Assembly: GCA_964019055.1 (NCBI GenBank)
Contig: OZ025206.1
Coordinates: 1,365,001-1,429,000 of the forward strand
Length of the DNA: 64,000 nucleotides
Source of the DNA: Anthopleura xanthogrammica
Lineage: Eukaryota; Cnidaria; Anthozoa; Actiniaria; Actiniidae
Reading direction: 5' to 3'
The notes beneath the pieces are model-generated. The model was not told the DNA's origin. It saw nothing but the letters and a program-made list of their open reading frames with translations, and ran no database searches. Shown in pieces: positions 48,654 through 62,700 of this stretch. How positions within the stretch are numbered: position 1 is the stretch's first letter; the number at the start of each line of letters is the position of its first letter. A program made the position numbers and the translations under genes.

Positions 48654-51600
48654 ATGGCGCTTTTATCCTGCTTCTTCTCGTTCTCCCTCTTCTATCTTAT
48701 TCACATCACTAGTGCTAAGAACTGTACTCAAGATGACGTAAAGAAAATGTCGCTGCCTTGCGATCAGGCGACGAGAATGCGTAAAATTGTGACGTACCTT
48801 GATAACAAAGATTGGTAAGTACGTATTCAAGAAAAATAGGCTTACCTCAAAGCTTAAATCCAATTATCAGGTTTTTTTACACTTTGATTTCAGTTTAGGC
48901 AGTTTAACTTCCCTGATTTGTCATTAGACTTAATACGAAGGAAGAATGCTTCATATTAGAGATCAGAATGTTCGTCCTTAACTTTTAAGTTACATAAGAA
49001 CTTATTTGCTAAATGATGCAACCTTTGAGTTGGCTTTACGATGCTCATCGTCAAAGATTGAGCAAAGACTAAAGCCAAATATCATTCCTACGTTGGAGAA
49101 ATTGAGAATCGTGCCTTCGGAACTGAAACTTCAGTATTTCGACATAAGCTGATAGTGCACGTGAGAGATTCTTTTTGTTTTTCTATCTTAATGAAGTTTG
49201 ATAAGCTACATTCAATTTAGAACATACTCCTTTTTAAAATGGCTGACTTCTGATGTATTGGAAGCGAGAACGTATGTTAAGAAAGATCAAACTCTAAACG
49301 TTGTGTACCATTTTAATATTTATTAATGAAGTAAATCACATGCTGAATCAATGTGATAGATGCCAAGCATGTAGGAGCTCACAATTTTATGACGCCTATA
49401 TAGCCCTTCCGGTAACAGCAGCTGTGTTGGCATGGGCATTTCGACACAGCTTGATTATTGAGATTAATCTTATCCCATGGAGCAAGTGTTTTTTAAGGTA
49501 CATGTATTATTTCCCACACTCAATCAGACTGAAGCAAAGTTTTACTGTTAAAATAGTACCTCCCTCGTACGCCCTTAGCAGACAATTTGTTTACACATCA
49601 ATGAATACTGTAACAGTCTGCTTTCTAGCTACACCAACTGCACTCATATGAGTCACTGCTATTAAGACATACAGGAAATCGACTCTTGATTTTCCACACA
49701 AATGCTTTCAATCTAGCACCATATTTTTATTTTGATAAGATAATGTTTTATGTGAAAACTCTTAAATATATCTTGTTATTTTGAGCAAGCTTAAGTTTAT
49801 CTTATCAAGTCAAAATGCTAACAATTAACAACTTCCTATTGATGTGCGTGATTGATGACAGGCTGAAGTATTATCTTGTCATTCAAAGGTTCAAAGGTTT
49901 TTATTTACCACATATACACAAAATACACATTGAAAAAAACGGAAATAAATAGGTGGAGGGTGCAAGAGAGACAACCCAAAGGGTTAAACAAGGTACTCTT
50001 GCACCCAGGACTAATTAACAAATAGTATGAAGCGTGGAGATTGCATAAGGCAATCATGCTCTATAAACAAAGGAGGTTTTCGTGATTGATACATACAAGT
50101 CATACTATATTACAAGTTTACAATTCAATTAATTTTTCGGGTTATATTTATAAAGAAAGAAGTGAGGTTTTCATTTTTTTCTTAAAAATAGTAAGGGATG
50201 AAGAATTCTTTATTTCTAGGGGAATGTCATTCCAGTTTCTGACTGCTGCATACTGCACACCAAATTGACCATAATTCAAATTTTTACGAGGAAGAAAAAG
50301 ATTTTTTTTAGTTTTGGATCTAGTATTATACCGGTGTGAAAAATGTACATCATTAAAGTAATTAGATGATGTCATTGGTAATAGGTTATTTAAATGTTTG
50401 TAGGTCAGTTCAGCAAGCTGTAATTTTATTTATTTTCATCCTCTGCTAACTTAGCTTTGTCAAATTTGAATACTTTGAGCTGATAAGTTAATGTGAAACT
50501 ACCTTGGACTTTAAGTTGTTGTATACTGTACCAACTTGTGTGTACAAGATAAAATGTAATGTATTCAAAGAAGGGAAAAAATTTGTTTCACTTTTTGGCA
50601 ATTTATAACCTTAAAAAATTTTGTTGTGTTTGTAATTACAAGTTATGAGATTCTGCATTGAGAGAAATATATAAGAGATTCTATGGATCTTTAAACTGTA
50701 TACTTATAGAAATACAATGTAAAAAACAGCCTATAGCCATGACTAAAACCTGGAATAAATTTACATATGTACATACTATAGAATCTTTCTTGGTTACAAT
50801 GTTATTTTAATTTATTCCATTAATCAATTAACATGCATGTTTGTTTTTGATACTTTTTTTTAGCTTTTTACAAAAAATATTTTACTGTTAGTAAATTCAT
50901 TTTAAAAATGGCTATGTTTATTTTCCCCATAGACAAAAAGTTAGTTATTTCATTAATTGTGGGTCTGAATTCTTTGAGATTCAGTATCAAACATCCATTT
51001 GTTCTTTTTCTTCCTTCCTTCCTTTCATTTTTATTCTACTTTCCTTTTCACTTTTTCTTTTTCTTTCATCCCTTTGTCTGTTTTTCTTAGTTTTTTTTTA
51101 CAGTGCGGGCACTCTAACTGTGAACACTTCAAATTTTTTTGACATTTTTATTGGACAATATTTAAAAATGTCAAAATTTTTTGAAGTGCTCACAGTTCAA
51201 GTGTCTGCACTGTAACAGTCTGCCAAGTTGCAGTTTTTTAAAGCACGTACGGTCGGCATCAAGAAATTATGTTGAGCTATGTATTTTCATTTTCTATATA
51301 TGCATTGCAAACTAATCTATTAAGCTTTGGCTGTTGTATCACAGCTTGGTACACTAACAGCTAGCAGAGCTAAGCTCTAATTAACATGAAGCCCAGGATT
51401 GAATTGGAATTTGGAAGTTGATTTTTAAGGAGGGAGGAAAACTGGAGACCCTGGGACAACCATCAAAGCCAGGGAAAGAACCAAAACAACTCTACTCACA
51501 TATGACACCAACCCCAACAGGACTCAAATCCGGATTGCATCAGTGAGAGGCGAGCACTCTCACCACTATGCCACCTATGCTTTCTGTTATAAAAGTTAAC

Positions 51601-54600
51601 ATTCAGTATAATTTTTAATACAAACTTTTGAGAGGGTTGTTAATTGTTGGCTTTCAATCAGCTGAAAAAAGTAATTTAATCACATCTGTTCCAAATAATG
51701 ATTAAACACTGACCAACATACATGTGCTGTCAGCCAGAAAGAATTCTATTGAAAACTTGAGATTCAGCTGATGAACATTTTGCATGAGGCAGGAAATGAT
51801 GTCAGGAAGTGAAAGTCAGCAATAGACCTAAGTGGAATTCACTGCTTCCCTATATTTCATATGCCATTTCCTTAGGTATTATTTCTTTGTTTACAAGTAG
51901 ATACATTGATATGGATGAATCTCAAATGAAGAATCTTTCCTAACTTGAGTTTTGATGTCAGAAACTTTTGTAGGACTCTGTCAATTTTAGAGTGATAAAT
52001 CAAGGCTGTTGTTCTAACTCGTCATTCTTTGTATTTTTACTTGAAACAGCACCCTGAAAGATCTAAATCTTATAAAAAATCCTCAGTTGGTACCTTGTGA
52101 CTGTCCACCTGGGCAAGGCCTGTCAGATGATAATGGCAAATGTGTGCAGTGTACTGCTGGGACCTATAGTGTAGGGGGAGAGGATATCAGTGACTGGGGA
52201 AGCTGGACCAAAAATGGGACAGTTCCGCCGACAAAGTCAGGCATTACTACTTACTGTGAAACCTACCGGAGCTATGTCAAGCCTTGTGAACACTGGAAAG
52301 CAAGCTGTGAGTATTGTTTTCATCATCTTCATTGTGGCATTTAATATATCATACATACATACATACTTTATTATCTTTTCCCCTTCCTGTCTTTTCGAAG
52401 ACAATATTACAAAAAGTTAAATACATTATAAAATCTGTTAAATATCTAAAAAGTGACTGATAATTCGTCATAATAAAGAATATATAAATAAAGCAAACAC
52501 ACTGGTTTTAACATTCATATATCAATTTCAAATTGAGGTAAAACAAACTTAACCATAAGTCAAGGTCGTCGCTCATAACCAAGCAACTTAAAATCGATGT
52601 ATGTATGGTAAAACCAAGCTTAAGATAATAAATATTAAAGGACGATGACTTAATACTAAATAATCAATACATATAAATAATTGGATAAAATTACTCTATA
52701 GTGTTGTTGTAGTAGTGTATCTTATTGGTAATTATGGAAAATGGCTTTTTTGGGAAAGCACATTGTTAAAGATAGGGGGATGTCACAGAGGATGCTAAAA
52801 ACTGTTAAAAACACAGCATGCACATGCATATCCCCACGTCATGTGCGTCCAAAATAGTGGCTACACTAATTTGTATTTTATAAGAGAAATAAAAAAATTG
52901 CTTGTTGTGCTGTACTGTGAAGTTATAAAGCCCTTGCAGATTGGTAGAACACTTGAGTGTTGAGAAGCACTCTGCTAACCGACATGTGGCAATAAACCAT
53001 TTCGAGGTGTGTGAGCGCTTTCAAAAATATCACAGGCGCAGATATGAAAAAGAGGCATTTTCGGGCAAGATCATGTGCGCTATTGACACCGAAAATCGAG
53101 ATTGTGTCTGTGCCTGATATATTTTTGAAAGCACTCACACTTCTTGAAAATGATCTATTCCCATGTGCTAGCACTTTATAACTGCACACAGCACACAGGT
53201 GCATTTTCTATTTCTTCAGTTTTTCATTCCCATTTTTTCATTTCCATTTTTTATTTTTCATTTCCCATTTTCGTTAGTCTTCAACGACAGCTTGGATTCA
53301 GGTGAAAATTCCAAATCAAGATGCATGAGTTCTGTCCTCACCATGCGAAAGCAGTTTATCGCACCAAACAGCTTTGTACAGTTTGAGTACAGAGTTGAAG
53401 GGCGAACGTGCTACGGTGGTTTCGTTGGGTGTGACGGCTTATCATTCTATATCGACAACAAGAAGGTTCAGTCATTCACTGGTAACCAAATTGTGTGGAA
53501 CACTGCAACACACAACGTGACCAAGGTAAGTTATGGAGTAATAATAACAATAATATGTTTGTATATTAAAGAGCAAAGCACACAAATTATGCCATCATAA
53601 TAAATTGATAACATCCTTTGAGCCAATGATGTATAAGATTTATGCTTAAGGTGGCTCCATCCTCTTGACTAGTAACATTACTAGATCATGTTGAGTAGTC
53701 TAATGTGACTGGTCATTATATATATGCATCAAGAGTTCCGCGCTACTGCTCTATAAGTGCATGCTCAGGGGATTAAAAAGTGGGATAATATTTTGTAAAA
53801 TATGCTATATTTTAGTTGTATCTTTCTTGTCAAGCACAATTTTCATTAAATATTCAAGATCGCGTACCGTTAAGTGAATTCTGAATCAAATACAGTATAC
53901 TGAAAAATTGCATATTTTGCAGTAGCGCGGAACTCTTGATGTGTGTATAATTAGAACATTGCATGAGCAGGCATTATGTTCAGCACTGCACCTTCGATAC
54001 TCCATGAAAACCAGTGACTGAAATTGTATCTGAGGAATATTGTAAACCCTAATGCCAAGTTGACGAATCTTTTCAGGGTTTCCATCAACTCAAGTGGATT
54101 TATCGCAAGAACTGCTACAGTTTTCCTTACCAAGGAATACCTGACAAAGCCTTCATCAGGTCCATCACACTGGTGAGTTGAACTTGTACTAATAAAGAAT
54201 AAGATCTCAAATTTACTGTATACACCTATTTCAAACAAGGTTGTCATCACCAAAGGCAATAGGCGAAAAGACAGAAAGGAAACACGAATAATCGAGGCCT
54301 TTAAATAATGTTTAAAGTCGACAATGAGGACTTGACAGGTTTTCAAAGGCCGAGCAATTAGTTCCAGTCTGAGGCATAGCCGAGGACTGGAACAATTGCA
54401 AGGACTTTAAAAACCCATGAAGTCCGAATTGGAGGACTTTAAATGACTTCAAATCCTCATCAATTATTTACAAGGAATCTGTTCTAGTGTCCTTGGATTT
54501 GAAATTTGAAAATTGCAATTGGTCTAGAAATACAATAGAACAGATTTCCAGTTGGTTTGGGAGTACTTTACGTGGTTTCAAGTATTGTCACGGGATCAAA

Positions 54601-57600
54601 ATTGGGGCAGTTGGTTGGCTAATTACCTAGTGAATAATTGATGAGGATTTGAAAATGGTTTCGTGGACTTCAAACAATATGGAATATCTCAACACTAACC
54701 TCCATGTTCTTGACGAGAATAAGAAGCAGAAACACACGTTATTCCAGCTATTCTTGGATCTTGGAAGGACCTATTTCCTATCACCTATCTCCTATGACAA
54801 CCTTTTTTGAAATAGGTATATACTGTATGTTGGAACTTCCGAACAGAGTTTCCACAGGAGGAGGGGAAGGTGCTAAACTGAATACAATAACATGAGGTTT
54901 GGAATCAAGTAGAAAAAGACCCACTCTGTGGAATCCACAGTTAATTTCCATTTTTATTTTTTTATTTTTATTAAACCTTTATAATTAAATTAGGTGATAA
55001 AATAAAGTTGAGCTGTTTTTTGCAATTGCTGTTATACATATCCACTTTATTTCTATACTTTAGGTTGGTACACTAGAACCGGAGACTAAATGCAAGCCGT
55101 GCCCTGCAGGAAGTTACAACAATGCACTGGGTGCTAAGAATTGTACTAAATGTTCTTACTTCAATTATCAATCCAAAACAGGTGAGATATGTTATGGCTA
55201 AAATTCTGTATTTACTAAACTCAGTATTACAACCTTACAGTACAGTGAAATGCCTTTATATGACAAAGGGTGGGGTATTAGTGGTAGTGCATTTGCCTCT
55301 CGCATCTGGATTCGCAGGTTCCATTCCTGGAGGTTGCTTCAGGGTTCTATCTGTGAGTTAGCTGTGCCCTGACTTAGATCAGCCCAGAGGTTGTTTCAGG
55401 GTTCTATCTGTGAGTTAGCTGTGCCCTGACTTAGATCAGCCCAGAGGTTGTTTCAGGGTTCAATCTGTGAGTTAGCTGTGCCCTGACTTAGATCAGCCCA
55501 GAGGTTGTTTCAGGGTTCAATCTGTGAGTTAGCTGTGCCCTGACTTAGATCAGCTCAGAGGTTGTTTCAGGGTTCAATCTGTGAGTTAGCCATGCCCTGA
55601 CTTAGATCAGCCCAGAGGTTGTTTCAGGGTTCTATCTGTGAGTTAGCCATGCCCTGACTTAGATCAGCCCAGAGGTTGTTTCAGGGTCCTATCTGTGAGT
55701 TAGCTGTGCCCTGACGTACTGTAGATCAGTCTAGAGGTTGTCACATAAATAAAAATTAGACAGAATTACAAAATTATTATAAATAACAGATGAAGGGTAA
55801 ATCACTAAATTCTCAGAATAGCTATTGGGAGCTAATCCAACACTTTATTTCATAATCTTTCAAATTAACCTGCCTATTTTTCAAGCCCTTTTTAAAAAAT
55901 TTCTAATGATTAGTATTATCTTTTTAGGACAAACGTCATGTCAGTCTTGTCCACCTGACCAATATTCCATGTTGGGTTCAGCTTATTGTATTCCTCTCAT
56001 CAACTGTACCAAGGATGATTTGATAATGGCACCTGAAGAACTGAAAACCTGTGTGTTGAAAACTGGTGATAAGTTTTACAGGAAAATGACTCCAAGTTAC
56101 TCTAGTGTTATGAGTAAGTTATACTGTCAGTGGAACCTCTACATAACGGCCACTGTCAGGAAAATTTTTTGTGGCCATTATGGAGAGGTTTCAGTTATAA
56201 TATATGTATGAACTAGGTTACCAGGTAACCTTACAGTATATGTATGAACCAGGTAACCAGGTAACCTTATGGTATATGTATGAACCAGGTAACCAGGTAA
56301 CCTTACAGTATATGTATGAACCAGGTAACCAGGTAACCTTACGGTATATGTATGAACCAGGTAACCTTACAGTATATGTATGAACCAGGTAACCTTACAG
56401 TATATGTATGAACCAGGTAACCTTACAGTATATGTATGAACCAGGTAACCTTACAGTATATGTATGAACCAGGTAACCTTACAGTATATGTATGAACCAG
56501 GTAACCAGGTAACCTTATGGTATATGTATGAACCAGGTAACCTTACAGTATATGTATGAACCAGGTAACCTTACAGTATATGTATGAACCAGGTTACCAG
56601 GTAACCTTACGGTATATGTATGAACCAGGTAACCTTACAGTATATGTATGAACCAGGTTACCAGGTAACCTTACGGTATATGTATGAACCAGGTAACCTT
56701 ACAGTATATGTATGAACCAGGTAACCAGGTAACCTTACGGTATATGTATGAACCAGGTAACCTTACAGTATATGTATGAACCAGGTAACCTTACAGTATA
56801 TGTATGAACCAGGTAACCTTACAGTATATGTATGAACCAGGTTACCAGGTAACCTTACGGTATATGTATGAACCAGGTAACCTTACAGTATATGTATGAA
56901 CCAGGTAACCAGGTAACCTTACGGTATATGTATGAACCAGGTAACCTTACAGTATATGTATGAACCAGGTAACCTTACAGTATATGTATGAACCAGGTAA
57001 CCTTACAGTATATGTATGAACCAGGTAACCTTACAGTATATGTATAAACCAGGTAACCTTACAGTATATGTATGAACCAGGTAACCTTACAGTATATGTA
57101 TGAACCAGGTAACCTTACAGTATATGTATGAACCAGGTAACCTTACAGTATATGTATGAACCAGGTAACCTTACAGTATATGTATGAACCAGGTAACCAG
57201 GTAACCTTATGGTATATGTATGAACCAGGTAACCTTACAGTATATGTATGAACCAGGTTACCAGGTAACCTTACGGTATATGTATGAACCAGGTTACCAG
57301 GTAACCTTACGGTATATGTATGAACCAGGTAACCTTACAGTATATGTATGAACCAGGTAACCAGGTAACCTTAGGGTATATGTATGAACCAGGTAACCTT
57401 ACAGTATATGTATGAACCAGGTAACCTTACAGTATATGTATGAACCAGGTAACCTTACAGTATATGTATGAACCAGGTTACCAGGTAACCTTACGGTATA
57501 TGTATGAACCAGGTAACCTTACAGTATATGTATGAACCAGGTAACCAGGTAACCTTACGGTATATGTATGAACCAGGTAACCTTACAGTATATGTATGAA

Positions 57601-59676
57601 CCAGGTAACCTTACAGTATATGTATGAACCAGGTAACCAGGTAACCTTACGGTATATGTATGAACCAGGTAACCTTACAGTATATGTATGAACCAGGTAA
57701 CCAGGTAACCTTACAGTATATGTATGAACCAGGTAACCTTACAGTATATGTATAAACCAGGTAACCTTACAGTATATGTATGAACCAGATAACCTTACAG
57801 TATATGTATGAACCAGGTAACCTTACAGTATATGTATAAACCAGGTAACCTTACAGTATATGTATGAACCAGGTAACCTTACAGTATATGTATGAACCAG
57901 GTAACCAGGTAACCTTACGGTATATGTATGAACCAGGTAACCAGGTAACCTTACAGTATATGTATGAACCAGGTAACCTTACAGTATATGTATAAACCAG
58001 GTAACCTTACAGTATATGTATGAACCAGGTAACCTTACAATATATGTATGAACCAGGTAACCTTACAGTATATGTATGAACCAGGTAACCTTACAGTATA
58101 TGTATGAACCAGGTAACCTTACAGTATATGTATGAACCAGGTAACCTTACGGTATATGTATGAACCAGGTAACCTTACAGTATATGTATGAACCAGGTAA
58201 CCTTACAGTATATGTATGAACCAGGTAACCAGGTAACCTTACAGTATATGTATGAACCAGGTAACCTTACAGTATATGTATGAACCAGGTAACCAGGTAA
58301 CCTTACAGTATATGTATGAACCAGGTTACCAGGTAACCTTACAGTATATGTATGAACCAGGTAACCTTACAGTATATGTATGAACCAGGTAACCAGGTAA
58401 CCTTACGGTATATGTATGAACCAGGTAACCAGGTAACCTTACAGTATATGTATGAACCAGGTAACCTTACAGTATATGTATAAACCAGGTAACCTTACAG
58501 TATATGTATAAACCAGGTATTAACCAGTTGAAATTGTGACTAAATTCTTTTCATTGCTATGCGCTGATCAAGACAACAGTTGCGACAGGGAAATCTGGCA
58601 ATACACTGCTGTCAATCAAACAAATTGCTTGGTACATTTACATACTCTGATTGATGGCAATGTATTGCCCAACTTCCATGTCGCAACGGTTGTCTTGATC
58701 AGCAGGTAGCAGTGAAAACAGTGGTAAAATATTGAGAATGCATTTTTTTACTCGGATAATTTTAAAAGTTTTTGGCATAGTAACAACTAGTTTACACATG
58801 CTCTAGTAAGCACGCAGTTGCCAGAATAACTCATGTTCTTATTTCTAAAAGTCAGTGGAAAACCACATAAGCTCTGTCTGCCAACATCAAAACTAGAGCA
58901 GTCGAAGGATGTCCTCTGCCGATGTCAACCAGGATATCAGTTAATTAAGGACAAAGGGAACAAGCCCAAGTGTGATCAGTGCCAAAAAAGCCAGCACTCT
59001 TTGGATGGAATAAAATGCAAGAATTGTCCCAATGGACATGTTGCATTGTTGGGTAAACACTATTACACTTGGGAGATTGGTACTTTACCAGAAGGGATCG
59101 AAGCACAGTGTGCTGGGGACTGTAGTGTCAAGGTAAGTACATCATGGGTGATGGGTTGCCTGTGTCATTCCCTGAGATAAAGAGGGGGGAACTAAAGGTT
59201 TATGGGGTGCATGGGACGTGTTCACCACTAGGGGTTATGGGTTGCCTGTGTCATTGCCTGAGATACTAAAAAAAGGGAGACTGAAATTTTATATGAAGCA
59301 TGGCTTGTGTGCGCTACTAATGCTACCCGGGTTCGATTCCCGGATTCTTTGTCATATGAAAGTTACTTGTTGGTTCTCTCCTGTACCTTGAGGGTTTTTT
59401 TTCTGGGTTCTCCATCTGCAAAATCAGCTTTAGCTTCCAAACTTACCATCATTTTGTCTATGGGGTCTATGGGAAGCACGGGTGGCGTAGCGGTGAGAGC
59501 GCTCGCCTCCCACCAAGGCGACCCGCTGGGCTCGGTGTCGTATGTGAGTAGAGTTGTTTGTTGGTTGCTTCGAGGGTTTTCCCGGGTTCTCCGGTTTTTC
59601 CTCCCTCCTCAAAAATCAACTTCTGAATTCCAATTGGAATGCAGTGGAAGAAGAGTCACTCTGTGGATTCCACTAT

Positions 59677-59707
<31 letters not shown>

Positions 59708-62700
59708 TTTGTTTGTTTGTTTGTTTGTTTGTTTGTTTGTTTGTTTGTTTGTTTGTTTGTTTGTTTGTTTGTTTATTTATTTATTTATTTTGTCTATATT
59801 CTAGAATGGATGGATACCTAGTGGTGATCACATACGAACCAGTCGAGTTGTCGGTGATGTTCTGTCCATCATTCAAACACCTGTATACAATGTCGTTTCG
59901 AATATTGCTCGCATCAACTTCACTTGTGCTGTAATTTGTAACGTCTCCCAACCAAACATCTGGGTCTCTGGGAATCACTTGGCTGACATAGACCAGTGTA
60001 ACCTAGTGTTTAAAGTCTGGGCAGGTAATGGGACGTTGATAGATCAGGTGAACTGTACTAGCCCAAAGCAGAAATATGTTTATAAACACAAGAGGAATAG
60101 AGATGGACGTTTAGTAAAGCATACTTATCCGCTCAAGAAAGGAAGTTACAAATTCAGGTGTGAACCTTTTTTTTTCCCCTCATATTTTACTGGGTTGCGG
60201 GCATATAACACAGGGATCCCGTTTGTAGTCTGATCTAGTTATTCCTAGTCCTTTTTTGGAATAGACGCCTTGCAGCACGTCGGAATGCAGCTTAATTTGG
60301 AGGACAAAACAATAGGTTTCCAATTCTCGGGAGATTGAAATTCTTTTATTTTGTACTCCAAATTGAGATGCTTTGACGTCACGTGCAAGGGGTCTATTAT
60401 CAGCGACCAATGATTGGCCAATCCGTCTATCACGTGGTTGGTCGATCGGTCGGTAGTTCGATGGATCAAACCTTCAATTCCTTGTATATGTTTTACTATG
60501 CCTATCAATATTTTCAATATTCATATTGTTTCAATAGCTGGACCTTTAACCAAGGTGACGAGCTCAGGTCAACTTCAGCAGCTTTCGAGGCAAAACTCTT
60601 CAACATAAGTATCGTTGGTATTGATAAAGGCTCAGCCTTGCACTGTACTCCTTGTGCAGCTGGTTCATACAGTATTAGTGGTAATACCGATTGCAGACTG
60701 TGCCCTATAGGTTCCTTTAGCAATGAGGGCTCCAGTTCATGCACCCTCTGCCCGAATGGATCCTTTTCCGACGCTGTAAGTATAAGAACCTTTTCTCTCA
60801 ACTTATTACACAGATAGCCCAAGCTGGGTTTCTGTGGTGTCATATTATAAGAAAATGTATGGGGAACTATAAAAACCTCAATAAAATCGTCAAAATGTGA
60901 AATAAAGTAAAGAAATCTAAGCTGACCTTTGAGAAGTTATACCTCTATCGCCCTGCCTGGTTAGAATTCGGATTAAGCCAGAAAAAAAATGCTAAAACTG
61001 GCTTAATCCGAATTCTAGATTTCTTCACTTTATTTCACATTTTGACGATTTTATTGAGGTTTTTTTATAGTTCCCCATACATTTTCTTATAATATGACAC
61101 CACAGAAACCCAGCTTGGGCTACCTGTGCTTATTATAGATGTACAGTAGGAACTTATGAATTGGAACTTGAAAAACTGGTACAAGATTAATGTCATTTTT
61201 CGAACAAAACAGAACGCGAGAAAATATCCTTCAAACTTTATCGAACCCTGAAGCAATCTCTGGGCTGATCTAAGTCTGGGCAGGGCTAACTCACAGATCG
61301 AACCCTGAAACAACCTCTGGGCTGATCTAACTTAGATAACTCACATATCGAATTGGAAATTTAGCTTGTTATGTTTTTCGGAGGGAGGAAATCCGGAGAA
61401 CTCGGAAAAAACCTTCAAGTCAAGGGAGAGACGAGAGACCAATAAACTCTACTCACGTGATATGGTGACTCCAGGAAAATTGAACCCCTTCCCCCCCTCC
61501 GAGACCCTAGGAATTGGTGGGAGGTTCGAACGGGGAAGATGACGTTTACTGGGGTACGATAGGATAGGGTTCAAGATATTTCGAATATTAGTTCTAACAA
61601 ATGATTCCTCCTTTGAATCTTTGAGGATAACTAATTGGCTAATCTTTGGACTGAATTATTCTATCATTAATTTGATTCATTTTTCGTTCAGATCGGCAGT
61701 GGCGAGTGTCTAAAATGTGGCCTAAACACTATCAGCTTATCAACCCGGAACGGTTGTACCAACAACAGCTGCCTCTATTCACCTGCCGAAGACGTAGACT
61801 ACGATTTCTCCGAACTCTCGCGAAGAAACGGCCCCATGTTTGAAGTCTTGGCTTACCAACCACGACGTCATCCTGCGAGCAGGCCTATTTCTGCGGGCTC
61901 AAGTGCCCAGCAACCGGGAAGCAGTCGAACCAATTTGCGCCGATTAAGTAGTGCCTATTCTATTTGGCCACCGTATAGAACACGATATTACGTCAATCTG
62001 TGCACAGTAAAGCACGAGAATACGTCATGTACGTCACGTAACCTCAAGACAGGGATTCGAAAAAGTCTTCCTGTCATGGCTTGTCGAGCGAGTTGGTGGG
62101 GCGGAAAGGATATTAGCATCGGCCGAGTCATTGGATTCAAGCCAAAAGAAAACGTGCGTTCTGGAGTTACGATTGAACTGCTGCATGGAGATAGATGTTT
62201 CTCTGGTAAGTACGCTGCCTTGCCCTGCTGTGTTCATAGACTCATTCGGACCTGCTCTTGGAGTAGAGTTGCGTGTTGGCCTGTCTCTCCTGTGCTTCGG
62301 GGAGTTTTCTTTGATTCCACCTAGAATCAACACTTTCTATAAGGCCTGCTGCAGTTGGCAGTTGCAGTTTCTATCAGGCCTGCTGCAGAGTACCAAAGTT
62401 TGATTTCATAAAATTCCAAATTTTGAAATTCAGTTTTGAAATCTTCATAATTATCTTAAGACATCATAGAAATGGAGATATTTGGCATTTTTAAAAGTTT
62501 CCAAAATCCCCATATTTCCATTCCCTATTTCTCCTAATTTGCACTGGATCCAATCCCGTTATATCAAGCACCAAATTACGGTGAAAATGTATATAAATTC
62601 CACACTATAACATATTTTTACATGCAGTTTCTGATAATATCACCAAAATTCTAATGCTCTAAAAAAGTAATTTTATCACGTCATCACTTCAGTACTTTAT

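Noticed and set aside
62034..62333. Minus-strand 99-aa frame
   Set aside because: A shadow of ELAPOR exon 10, whose plus frame is confirmed by splice phase and family resemblance.
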